DNA from: Tetradesmus obliquus | Taxonomy: Eukaryota; Chlorophyta; Chlorophyceae; Sphaeropleales; Scenedesmaceae | Direction: 5' to 3' | NCBI GenBank assembly: GCA_030272155.1 | Contig: CP126191.1 | Location: 3,556,501-3,620,500 of the forward strand | Length of the DNA: 64,000 nucleotides | Notes under the pieces: model-generated | Seen by the model: the letters and a program-made list of their open reading frames with translations, nothing else | What the model was told of the DNA's origin: nothing | Databases searched by the model: none | In this document: in pieces, positions 37,321 through 47,521 of the stretch | Layout of the letters: each line of letters starts with the position of its first letter | Position numbering within the stretch: the first letter of the stretch is position 1 | Made by a program: the position numbers and the translations under genes

Positions 37321-38934
37321 CTGCAGGTGCGCAGCATCCTGGGCACGTTTGGTGTGCTCAAGGCCTTCAGCATGCTGCGGGATGCTGCCGGCAACCCCAC
37401 AGGCACCGTGCTGGCAGAGTTCTCCGACCCTGGCGTGATCAGCGCAGCCGTGGCAGGTGCGGCCACATCCGCAGCTTCCACAGCCAGTTGCAACTCAGCA
37501 GTGACTGTGTGATGCTGAGTTTTGTTTTTGTGCTGGCATAGTTTTCTGACCCTGGCGTGATTGATGCAGCTGTGGCAGGTGCGTCGCAAGATGCAAGGTT
37601 GCAAATCCTCTGGATGCAGTCACTGGGCTTGTTTGGATGTGTGTTATCTGGCACATGGTGCCGTGTACGGGAGGGCCACCTGCCTGGGCTGTCAAGCATT
37701 TTGTATCACCTCCCCTGTTCCAGTGCCCACGTGTCTGGTGCGCACGTGGGCTTCTGGCTGCCGCGCTCGCTGCGCTGCAGGCTTGAGCGTGTTGTAATGC
37801 CTCTCCGTCCCAATGGTCAGTGTGTCTGATGCTGGTGCGCGCTTGTTGTTGTGTCTTGCTCGCTGTGCTACAGGTTTGAGCGTGATGGTCATTGCAGGCC
37901 AACAGCTGCATGCTGCGCGCGCAGCCAACCCGGAGAGCGCCCTGGCCCTGCAGCAACTCATCGCGCAGCAGCAGACAGCCCTCATGCAGCGGCTCAGCGG
38001 CAAGCAGGTAGTCGTGCCGCATGCGGCTGTCGCTGCAGTGGCCAACAGCATAGCGGCGTTCTCCGCTGCGACTGCGACAGCCAACATGGCGGCGTCTGCA
38101 GCACTGCAGCAGCAGCAGTTGGCAGCAGTGGCTGCAGCTGCAGCTCCTGCAGGGGGTGCAGATGATGCTGGTCAAAGCAATGGCAGGGAAGATGGCGCAA
38201 CAGCAGCAGCAGCAGCAGGAGGAGGAGCAGCGGCAGGCGTCGGCAGCCCTGGCCTGGCTAAAGCAAGCTGTGGCTCGCTGGCGGCGCCAGCAGCAGCAGC
38301 AGCAGGTGGCGGCTGTGTGGTGCGGCTGGCAGCCATGGTTGAGCGTAATGAGCTGCTTGATGATGAGGAGTATGAGGACATCGTGGAGGACACGCGCACA
38401 GAGGTGGCCAAGTATGGCGCACTGAAGCAGGTGCGTGGCTGGCTACATTGCGAGTCGCTGGGTGGTGCAGCAGCAGCCTCATGGAACTCTTGTAGTTGTG
38501 CACTGCACACACCTGCCTCTCCAGTACTGCTTGTTGAACAGCTTCTGTGCTGCTGCTCAGCATCACACGTTGGCGCACTCCTGTGTTGCGGCACGCTGTG
38601 TGTGCCTGCGCAGGTGGTCATCCCGCAATCTCCTGACAGGGAAATTGCATTTGGATCAAGTTTGGATGCATGCAAGCAGCACAGCGCTATGTTGTACAAA
38701 ACCCACGAATGAAAACTATTCTGTGTGCCTGCGCAGGTTGTCATGCCTCGCCCCGCCAAGGCTGGCGACCCGTCAGGTGACCCGCCAGGGGTGGGCCTGG
38801 TCTTCCTGCACTACGAGGATGCGCGCTCCGCGGAGAAGGCGCGACTTGCGCTCAACGGCCGCATGTTTGGCGAGCGACCGGTGGAGGCGAGCATCTTTGA
38901 CCAGGCGGCGTTTGACGCGTGCCAGTTTGCGTAA
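31654..38934 (+). CDS. U2AF2: Splicing factor U2AF large subunit (U2AF65), greatly enlarged
   Basis: Binds the polypyrimidine tract at 3' splice sites and recruits U2 snRNP. Nine exons (31654-31921, 32388-34466, 34710-35283, 35548-36154, 36450-36596, 36847-37032, 37327-37456, 37898-38430, 38737-38934) close to 1,573 residues, about three times the usual size. The N-terminus has PPGYG and YGGYD repeats, then A/Q-rich stretches, several RS/SR blocks and a KKHKKHKK run. RRM1 is RRVYVGSLPPGISE...DKRFAFVEFRSVEEASNAMAFDG...LRIRRPHDYNP. RRM2 (RISVSGLPTALGEE...GVLKAFSMLRD) lacks the usual GLNGMQLGDKKL end. The UHM (RRM3) carries ELLDDEEYEDIVEDTR, YGALKQVVMPRP and GRMFGER. Two introns carry decoy copies of exon edges. 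The exon order and domain match leave little doubt about identity. Confidence 0.93.
37288..37326 (+). repeat. (CTG)n tract at a U2AF acceptor
   Basis: Ten CTG units, then gctgcag, which is the acceptor of the exon at 37327. Confidence 0.9.
37538..37584 (+). repeat. Intronic copy of the U2AF exon-7 end plus donor
   Basis: gaccctggcgtgattgatgc then agctgtggcaggtgcg repeats gaccctggcgtgatcagcgc then agccgtggcaggtgcg at 37427-37462, including the donor. It begins about 80 bases after the real donor. Confidence 0.9.
37731..37897 (+). repeat. Duplicated intron end (about 95-bp unit) before U2AF exon 8
   Basis: Segments 37731-37805 and 37826-37897 share gtgtctg..ggtgcgc, gctcgctg(c/t)gct(g/a)cagg and ttgagcgtg. 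The upstream copy offers an alternative CAG acceptor near 37780. Confidence 0.7.
38600..38634 (+). repeat. Decoy acceptor copy before the U2AF last exon
   Basis: ctgtgtgtgcctgcgcaggt then ggtcatccc duplicates ctgtgtgcctgcgcaggt then tgtcatgcc at 38721-38748. If spliced it would encode VVIPQSPDR..., in frame, with a stop at 38710-38712. Confidence 0.8.
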
Positions 38935-39679
38935 GCGGCTACGTTTGTCACCAAGGACAGTAGCTCTGCTGTGGGCACTGCAGACGAGGGTAGGGGTCTG
39001 GTGGCAAGGAAAGGTGGCGTGCAGCCTGCTGGTTGGTGCGTGCTGGTGCCTTCACCGGCATCGGCTGGGCTGCAGCCTTCATGGGATGCTGCATAATGCA
39101 AATTGGCTTGTTATGATGCCAGACAGGCTTAATGCATTGTCTACAGCTTTGGTGGTGTTGGAACTGTCAGCAGGCTAGCCGCTAGCGGCTGTTGCAGGTG
39201 GCTCAACAGTATGCAGGTGTGGCAGCAATGGCCACCTCAGGGGTCTGAGTTGCACCGTTGTTTGTTTGGCTGGTTTGGGCGCATTCAAGTGCCCGCCTGC
39301 TTGCACAATGTGGCTGATTCAACAAGGGCTGATCAGACAAGTGGTGCAGCATGCAGGGACTGAGGGCAGCAGGACAGGACAGGCAGCTCATAGTCGTGCA
39401 GGGTAACCACACTCTTTGTGCTACGCATAATCGAGAATGTCGTGTGGGGAATTTCGTGAAGTTCCTGCGATTGCGTGCAGGCCCTCGGACCTGTCTAGCA
39501 GGGAGTGTCAGTCAGCAGACTAGGGTCCAGCTCATGCTGCCGTCTTGTTGCTTTGTTTGGAAATTGGTTCTTTCAATTGTGAATCGTTGCTACGTCCTCA
39601 ACAACCAGGATTACTTGAATCGTTGTGTCGGAACTGCAGCTGCAACACAAATACGCACGCACACACCAGATGATCCGGC
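38935..39679. other. Intergenic region, U2AF / CBS protein (same strand)
   Basis: 745 bp: 3' flank of U2AF and promoter region of the CBS gene. I see no gene or clear element in it. Confidence 0.5.
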
Positions 39680-42344
39680 ATGTCCATCAGCTCTGCATCT
39701 GACGCTCTTCCTTCTGATCACGTGTGGTTCGAGCCAGTTCGATCCCTGCTTCACACAACTCTGTTGTCAAGCTGGCTACAGCATAGACCACCAGCAGCGG
39801 TCGTTTGCCTGCAGGCCTCGACCACAGCCGGGCAGGCTCTGCGCTCATTTGCTAAAAGCGGAATCAGCAGCTGCCCGGTCTTTGAAGGCAAAGTGTACCA
39901 GGGTTTCGTCGATTGCTTCGATATCCTCAGGGCGCTCCTCAGCCTAGTCGACATCCGCAGCTTGACAGAGGAAAATAGGGAATACAAGCTACGCGTTGCA
40001 GGTGCGTACGGCTGCACTGTGGCCGCGCTGCATTTTTTTTTGCTTGGCAGCTGGCTGAGGTGGCAGCACAGGTGGCTGGTGGTGGCACCGACAGCAACGC
40101 CCCTGCTGCTGCGAAGTCTCACCCGCGTGATAATTCAAAACTATATCCGCGGTTCCACAACGTTCTGGCGTGCAGGTCTGCAGCTGGAGCACCAGCCACT
40201 GCGCAGCCTGAACATCAGCCAGGATGGTGCGCTGATCTACAAGGCAGACCTGCAGTCCACGCTGCATGACGTGGTGCTGTACGGCTTCCTGCAGCCAGAC
40301 TCAGCAGGATGCCTGCGGGTGGGTATGCATTACTGCCTTGTGTGTGCATTTAGTGTCGTGGTAGTGATTGTGAAAGCTGGGAGGAGCTGGCATGTTCTGC
40401 TGGGGTGGCCTGGTGCCGCTGCTCAGGCAGGAGGTACCAAAAAAGCATAATCACATGTTTGACAGCAGGCACAGGCGCATTCAAGCATCAGTCTGGGCAG
40501 CAGCGCACAATCTGCGTGTCAGCAGGCGCAGCACACTGGCTGAGGAGCAGCAATGCACGCGTAGCAGCAATGCATGCGTGCCTGTACTGCGTGTGCGCTC
40601 CTCTCCCATACTCAGCAGCTGCGCTGCTTTGCTGGGCACGCATTCTCTGCTGTTGTATGCAGGTGGTGCACCGGGTGGGCGTGTTTGATGCTGAGGATGA
40701 TGGCAGTGATGATGACATGACAGCTGGGGAGCCTGACAGCCTGCAGGGCATCAAGTGAGGCCTGGCGCTGCCAGTTTCGTCACTAAAAGTTGCTTCGGTG
40801 TGCCAGGGAGACACAGCAATGCATGCATGGCATGTATGCAGGCAGATGCGTATTACGTTTTACAGTAAAAATGAAATGCCATTTGTTGCAGCAACAACCA
40901 AGGCAGCGTTCAACTGCTACTTGTTCACCAAGTCATCTGGTGCGTGCTTGGCTGCACCAGTGTCTGTCCGTACCTCACTCTGTCACTCTGTCTCACTGCA
41001 AGCACCACAATCACATCAACTGCGTGAAAATGACCCATTCTTTGACATAGCGTCACATCACTGCACTGCCTCTGCAGCATCAGCGCCATCGTGAGCCAGT
41101 CTGACGTGGTGGCTTTCCTGCACAAGCACGTGGAGCAGCTGGGCCCCCTGGCTGATGCCAGCCTGGCGCAGCTGGGCCTGGCTGACAAGGCAGTGGTGTG
41201 CGTGCCGGGAGAGATGTCTGCCATACACGCCTTTGCAAGCATGGCGGTGAGTGCGGCACACTGGCCAGGTTATAGCAGGATTGCTGCCTTGATCCTGTAT
41301 ACAGCTACATGTAGCAGCTCGACTCGCAGATGTAACTGCACCTGTTTCAAATGACTGCAACTCAGTGCAACCAATATGCATTGCACATTGCAGGACTGCA
41401 CCATAGATTCATGGGTCTCCAACCAGCTTCTTCATCCTGCTGCATACATGTGTAGCCACCCACTCACAGCAGCCTTCTCTTATGCCGCACTGCTTTCTGC
41501 AGGCCAACAAGGTGTCGTGTGTCGGCGTCATCAGCCACGCACACGGTGGCGGCCTGGTGGGCAGCCTCAGCAGCAGCGACCTTGCAGGCCTGCTGCCGGA
41601 GCACTTTGTGTCACTGGCAGACCCTGTGCTGCAGTACCTCACAGCAAGGGCCTCAGCGAGCTGGGGTGGGCAGCAGCACGCAGCTGCTGCAGTGCCGCCT
41701 GCGCTGCCGCCGCCGACGCAGCAGCAGCACCAGCAGCAGCAGCAGCAGGCGGTTGGGAGCGCGCATGCTTGGGGACTCAAGGTAGGCTGTGGGTGCGGCA
41801 GCATGCACGCAGCTGGCGTGTGCGGTGCAGCATGCTACTGCATAACGTGTGCCCTGTTGTTGCAGTGAGGACACGTACCAGTGCATGGTGTGCACATCTG
41901 CTGCAACTGCCACGCATGGCACGCATACCAAGCGCGACAGAGTGTGATACAACGCCACCAGCCAGCGTCAAGTGTATGTATCTGCACTGCCCTTTACTGA
42001 GTGGCTCAGGCCTGTCTACAAGTCTGCACGCAAGCCTCGCATGCTCCCACTGTCCTGCAGTCTGGAATGGCGCCAGCACACCCCAAAGTATCTGTAAGCT
42101 ACTGTGTTTCACATACCCTGCAGGGTGCAGAGGGCCTCAAGCCGCCCCCCTTGGTGAGCGTGACCCCCCACAGCAGCCTGCGGCAGCTGCTGGCGCTGCT
42201 GGCGGGGCACCGCCAGCACCGGCTGCACGTGCTGGATGAGCGGTCAAGGCCCGTGGGCATCGTGACAGCCACAGACCTGCTGCGGCTCATTGTGGGGCCC
42301 AGCGAGTTGCTGGAGGCATGCGGCCCGGTGAGTGTGGGAGTGCG

Positions 42345-42379
<35 letters not shown>

Positions 42380-42939
42380 GGGGTGGGGGTGGTGGTGGTG
42401 CTGCGGCTGATTGTGGGGCCCAGCGAGCTGCTGGAGGCGTGTGGCTCGGTGAGCGCAATGTGTTTTATTGCACCAGGCTTTAGTCGTGCTGCTGCTGCTG
42501 CTGTTGGTGGTGGTAGTGGTGCTGCTGCTGCGGCTCATTGTGGGGCCCAGCGAGTTGCTGGAGGCATGCGGCCCGGTGAGTGTGGGAGTGCGTGTTGCTG
42601 CTGCTGCTGCTGCTGCTGCTGTTGGGGGTGGGGGTGGTGGTGGTGCTGCGGCTGCGGCTGATCGTGGGGCCTTCTGAGCTGCTGGAGGCATGTGGGCCGG
42701 TGAGTGCGCTGCAGCCGGTCGGGTTCGGCTGGCTGGCATGTGCCTGAAGCATGCAAGTGTGGACGTGAGAAATGCTATGCCAGTTGTGAGTTTGTGAGAC
42801 AACAGCTGACGTAAGGTATCAGACTCGATTGATTGGCTTATGCTGCCCCGTTTCTTTGCAGGACGTCGACGTGGAGACTGAGGTGGAGGCGCTCTCCCCT
42901 GCCGACCCGTTGGACTGCTCAATGATACTAAACTTGACT

Positions 42940-42986
<47 letters not shown>

Positions 42987-43161
42987 GTGCTGTTGCTACT
43001 CCCTGCAGGACGTCGACTTAGAGACTGAGGTGGAGGCGCTGTCCCCTGCTGACCCTCCTGACTGCGGCATGGGCATGGACGAAGGCGCTGAGCTGATCGA
43101 GCCGCGCCGCGGGCTGATGGGTGTGCCTAGCAGCCAGGCCCTGCTGGATGCGGTGGTGTGA
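39680..43161 (+). CDS. CBS-domain protein with four CBS motifs (SNF4/AMPK-gamma-like)
   Basis: Probable adenylate-sensing regulatory protein: two Bateman modules as in SNF4-type gamma subunits or plant CBSX proteins (inference). Proposed exons 39680-40001, 40176-40318, 40663-40754, 41078-41246, 41503-41781, 42124-42327 and 43009-43161 give 453 residues in closed frame. Evidence: SGISSCPVFEGKVYQGFVD (CBS1), VVHRVGVFDAED then NISAIVSQSDVVAFLHKH (CBS2), KVSCVGVISHAHGGGLVGSLS with SSSDLAGLL (CBS3), and HRLHVLDERSRPVGIVTATD with LLRLIV (CBS4). The 5' part is least certain: 40050-40140 also reads AQVAGGGTDSNAPAAAKS and could be an extra exon. The exon ending at 42327 is followed by three more copies of its end, and the last exon has an upstream duplicate. 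Confidence 0.8.
42280..42710 (+). repeat. Four tandem copies of an exon end plus donor, unit ~124 bp
   Basis: Copies start at about 42280, 42401, 42528 and 42652. Each encodes LRLIVGPSELLEACG and ends in a gtgag donor (42328, 42449, 42576, 42700). Copies 1 and 3 have identical exon-derived parts. Between copies lie a (GCT)n tract and gggggtgggggtggtgg in changing length. Only the first copy lies in the conserved reading frame. Confidence 0.95.
42862..42915 (+). repeat. Upstream duplicate of the CBS last-exon start with acceptor
   Basis: Reads ttgcag then GACGTCGACGTGGAGACTGA and encodes DVDVETEVEALSPADPLDC. The real last exon at 43009 encodes DVDLETEVEALSPADPPDC. The sequence between them stays open in the same frame. 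Confidence 0.9.
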
Positions 43162-43689
43162 TGATTCGGTCACGTGCGGATAGCTGTGGGATGCTGGCAC
43201 GGGCCTTGACTGTGTGGGTGTATGTGTTGTTGTGTTGGAGAGATCATGGTGTTGGTGGTAGGACACACACATGCTGTGCAGCTGTCGTGCATGAGGAGTG
43301 GCATGGCTTGAAGGCGCTGATGAACGTGGCATGGAGGTGGGTTAACTTATGTGTCGCTTTGCCCTGCTGCGGTGGGTTGAGCTTCAACGTCACCAGTACT
43401 GCCTTTGCGTGTGGTTGCGGGTGTTGGATGATGATGTACACACCGTATGTTTGTTTAGTGATGCAGGTTGAGGTTGATGCAAGTACTGCAGCACTCCCAC
43501 AACCTTTTGTCTGCAGGTTCTTAGTCACCCCAACCGCACCAACCACATATTGCTGTGCATCTACTCACAGCTGCACCACGTTGGTATGCTGTTTGACCCA
43601 CGTCATATTCTTTGTTTGTTGTGCACAAGTGGAGTTAGCCTAGTACGTCAGGCTGCTTCTTGTGGACAAATTGACAGATGTGCCTCCCT

Positions 43690-44472
43690 TCAGGCTGCAG
43701 CCTTCAAACTGTAAACGCTAGTGCCACACCTGCCTTCAAGTGTGCTCATGTGCGGACCGTACTGTGACGCAGTGTCGTGCCCTTTGCGACATTTCTGGAC
43801 TGAATTTTTTGAAGTGTTGCTGCTGGCACTTGACCCGACTGTGCTTGGATTTCTTGAAGCATGCAGCTCGCAGACGCCATTGCCATATCGTTTGGAGGGA
43901 AGCATGCTCCGAGCACGGCGTGTCTGACACCTTATTTCTGCTGCCAGCAAAGCAAAGCAGTGCTTTGTTGCAATCATGATCATGGCATCACGCCCTGGGC
44001 TGCAGCAGCGTGCCTCTACCCTCGCAGGAGGTCTAGAGGGTGCTGCCAGCGTATCAAATGTCAAATTGCATGGCTTGTGTCCGCGCAGGATGAGGTTGGT
44101 GGCAGCAACCTGCCCCAGGTTGAGGGTGGTACAGCCTTGTGCAAGTTGTTGCTGATGCCGGTAATTTTCCAGATGCCTGGCGCCAGGCCGGCCGGCCGGC
44201 ATGCATGTGTGCGCACACATCAAATCCTGCCAGAAGGTGCTGTACATAGTGAGGCGATGATTGACTGGATCTGATGGTGCATGCTGCTTGATGTAGTTGA
44301 CAATCAATGCATCATGGTCCGTCATGCTGACTGTCACAAAGAACCGCGTACGCAAGCACAGAGGCCAGAGGTCCAATGTTTCGAAGCATCCAGTTCTTTT
44401 CCGGAATAAGCCAATCACAACAACTGCCGATATCCATCCCTCACCCATAAACAAGCAAGCGATCTTACGCAT
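43690..44472 (-). CDS. Orphan ORF, 260 codons, hypothetical
   Basis: Single uninterrupted ORF from an ATG at 44472 with no low-complexity runs, unlike most spurious ORFs here. I recognise no domain. Residues 48-140 have a balanced composition (TDHDALIVNYIKQHAP and NHRLTMYSTFWQDLM, for example), while the C-terminal third is Cys/Ser-rich and less gene-like. It lies between two convergent genes, has no visible intron, and has a telomere-like palindrome 32-53 bases upstream. It could be a real gene, a decayed mobile-element fragment or chance. Confidence 0.22.
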   Translation of the reverse strand: MRKIACLFMGEGWISAVVVIGLFRKRTGCFETLDLWPLCLRTRFFVTVSMTDHDALIVNYIKQHAPSDPVNHRLTMYSTFWQDLMCAHTCMPAGRPGARHLENYRHQQQLAQGCTTLNLGQVAATNLILRGHKPCNLTFDTLAAPSRPPARVEARCCSPGRDAMIMIATKHCFALLAAEIRCQTRRARSMLPSKRYGNGVCELHASRNPSTVGSSASSNTSKNSVQKCRKGHDTASQYGPHMSTLEGRCGTSVYSLKAAA

Positions 44473-44503
44473 TGCACCACACTATCTGTCAAAGTTTAGC
44501 GAT

Positions 44504-44525
44504 GGGTTTTTAGGGCCCTAAACCC
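44504..44525. other. Head-to-head telomere-like palindrome
   Basis: gggtttttagggccctaaac followed by cc: a GGGTTT(TT)AGGG block faces CCCTAAACCC. The central tttagggccctaaa is a perfect palindrome. It is intergenic. Confidence 0.75.
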
Positions 44526-45117
44526 GCATCCCTGCTGCAGAGGTGCTTGATTGAAGCTGCTCAACAAGCACCACATTCGCTCTCCTGCAATTCACCGAGC
44601 CTGCCGCATGCGGCTGCGCCATGTACTGTGTAAATTTCCACATGTTTTATAAATTGCATCCTTTTACATAGTAGAAAAGCAGTTGTGTGCAGCTGCACGG
44701 TAAGCCACCATGGTGCTGGTCAGTAGTGAGGGCAGCCTTGCATGCAATTCTGGGGAACTACCTGTATAACAACTGCTGTTGCTTGCAGGCAGAAGCCAGG
44801 TTGCTGCCACCATACAAGCAAGCAGCTGCTGACCAGCAGGCACCCCAACAACAACCTGACGGCAACTCAGCTTAGCCGCAGGCAGCATGCTGCATACCTC
44901 ATTGTCGACTACAACCTGACATGCATGGAGTGCAAGTGCTGAAAGGTCCAGCACACACCAGTTCCTGTCAGCAGCAGTCAAAAAGACTGCTGCCAGCCAA
45001 CTCACGCAGGCTACTGCTGCACATGCACGTCGCTGTGGCGCAGCTGCAGAGGGGACACCACACTATGCCCGAAGCGTTACTCTACACACAAACACGGCTG
45101 CTGGTACCTCTGCGGCG

Positions 45118-47486
45118 TTAGCGCGAGCGTGACCTGGAGCGTGACCGCCTGCTGCGCTTGTGCCTGCTGCTGCCACTGCCCCTGTGGCCGCCCTCCTCCC
45201 TGCACAGCAGCATAAGCAGCATACACAGCACCCCGCGAGCATCGTGAGCAGCCGCAAATAGCTTGTAACGTTCAGGCCGCAAGCCAGCATAGGCAGGTCC
45301 ACTTCTCTGCTTGATCTGTTGCCGCTGCTGAAGATGCTGCACTTGCCCTGGCCGGCCGCACGCATGAATTGTCATGCTTGCCCACTTCCAATAGCAGAGA
45401 GCATTCAGTGATACGGTCTCAGCAAAGACAGTGACCAGCAGGTGACGGCAGCGTTTGGGGCATCCACAAAATGCATGTCACTGCGTTGAACAGAGCCTCG
45501 AAGCAGCTCAGCCGGCTCACCTGTCCCTGTCTCTGCTGCGCTTGGGCGGGCTGCGGCTCCTGCTGCGGCTCCTGCTGCTGCGCCTGCTGCTGCGCTGCCG
45601 CTCGCTCCGATCCTTTTCCCCCCTGTCTCCCCTGTCACCCCTTTCGCCCCTGTCCCCCCTGTCACCTCTGTCCCTGTCAGTTCTATCTGCTTTGTCCCTG
45701 CCTGACCTGTCCCGTTCCCGCTCGCGTTCCCTGTCCTTGCGTTCCCGTTCCCTGTCCCGTTCCTTGCCCAAGTCCCGTTCCCGGCCCCGTTCCCGATCCC
45801 GCTCTCTGTCCCTAGGCCTGGCCTCCTCTGCTGCAGCCTTGTCACGGCCCTGCTGCTGCTGCTGCTCCCGCTCCTGCTGCTGTTTCAGCGGCTGCCGTGC
45901 TGCTGGCTCCTGCACAGGGCTGCCGATGCCATTGCCTTGGTGCTGCTGCTGCTGCTTGGCTGCTGCTGCTGCTGCTGCTTTGCTGGGTGCATCATCTAGC
46001 TCCATATCCATTGCATCAGCATCCTGTTGAGTGATGCAGTGAGTGGGCAGCAGAACACAGCCAGCAATGCAATCAGCAGAGCCCATGCAGGAACAAATGG
46101 TCCAAGGGTCATGTTGCACGCATGGAGCAACAGCATGACTTCTTTCAGCACGATCACAAAAGCAAAAGCCAGTAGCGCAGGGCAGCGACACTTGGCACAC
46201 CGGCGATGCAGCAAGATGTCGCGTGTGCATCAGCAAGCTGCTTCAGCTGTTCAGCAACACCAGAGCTTCACGCAAGCAGCGCAGCTACACTGCTGCCGCC
46301 CAGTCTCACCTGCTGGCCATCCTGCCCCCCACCATCCTCTGCTGCTGCTGCTGCGTCCTCCTCGCCACCCTGCCGCGCCGCCGCCTCTGCTGCCACGTCC
46401 ACATTCAGCGCGGCCAGCAGCTGCCCCAGGCGCTGCAGCTGGCGCTGCTTCTCCTCGGGCGCGCCGTCGTCACCAATGCCAAAGTAGAACTCCAGCAGGT
46501 ACTGCCTGCAGCAGCAGGAGCAGCAGCCGCAGCCGCAGCAGCAGCAGCAGCAAGGCCCGCATGCTCAGACTTTGCAGCTCCAACTTTGTAGGCAGCGGTG
46601 CTTGAAGTGCTGGCACAGGTGGCTGCTTCCGTGCAGAGCACTGAGCTGGCAAAGACCCACATGCGCCCGCCGCTTTGGCAAAGCTTTGGTCTGTTGCATG
46701 ATGCAGCTGGGCTGCCGTACTGTGGCCGGGTCCTGCTCATGCACTTCCAAGGCAATTGCATACCTGCTTGCCCTACACATGAGCCCGCCTGTTACGTTAT
46801 CCAGGCCTTTCCTGCACAACGCTCCTGTACCCACTGCCCAAACACCACTCCCTCTCACCGGACCATCTCCAGGCTCTGCCCCTTCTGGTGCAGGCACGCC
46901 AGCAGCCGCCGCCGCAAGCCCGCGTCACCCGTGCTCCACAGCGCCGCCACCACCACCATCGCGCACTGCAGCGTGAACAGCCCAGCATCCAGCCGCTCCA
47001 GCAGCAGCTCCCCAGGCTCCACCTCTTCATCCAGCTCAGCTGCTTCACGGGCCAGCCGCACCTCACATGCACGCACGCTGGCCTCATATCTGATGGCGTT
47101 TGGATTGGGCAGCGCAAGAGGATGGGGAAGAGGAGGAGGTGCGGCGTACTTGTGTTATGTGTGCTGTGCATGGCCCTTGCGAGATAGGGTGGAGCAACTG
47201 CCAGTGCTTGTGCAGGCAGCTGCTGCGACCTGCCTTGTCCCAAGCTGGCAGACACTGTAACAAACACACACACAGCTTGAGCTGCTAAGAAACCCTACAG
47301 GGAATCCACCTCAGATTCAAGACACATGCACACACGCACACATGCAGCCGCAGCCGCTGCAGCTCTTACTGCTCACCTGAAGAGCAGCTCCATGAGGCGG
47401 TCCACCTTTTCAAACTCCGCCTCCACAAACTTGGCGGCAAGGCGCTCCTTGCGGCTGTTCTTGGTCACACCCTGGACCCGACAGCC

Positions 47487-47521
<35 letters not shown>

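Larger units (their letters stand above)
43162..45117. other. Convergent intergenic region, CBS (+) / CTNNBL1 (-)
   Basis: About 2 kb with one orphan ORF (listed separately). It has a palindromic telomere-like block at 44504-44525 and TTACA at 44664-44668, a candidate poly(A) signal for CTNNBL1 (TGTAA on its strand). Confidence 0.5.

Noticed and set aside
39725..39750. tRNA T-loop-like ggttcga / gttcgatcc sequence
   Set aside because: No cloverleaf can be folded around it, and it lies in the CBS first exon.
42280..42710. CRISPR-like regularly spaced repeats
   Set aside because: Repeats are copies of exon coding sequence with donors, and the spacers are themselves repeats; the genome is eukaryotic.
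44190..44205. gccggccggccggcatgc palindrome as a regulatory site
   Set aside because: Simple G+C-rich repeat inside the orphan ORF; no support for a function.
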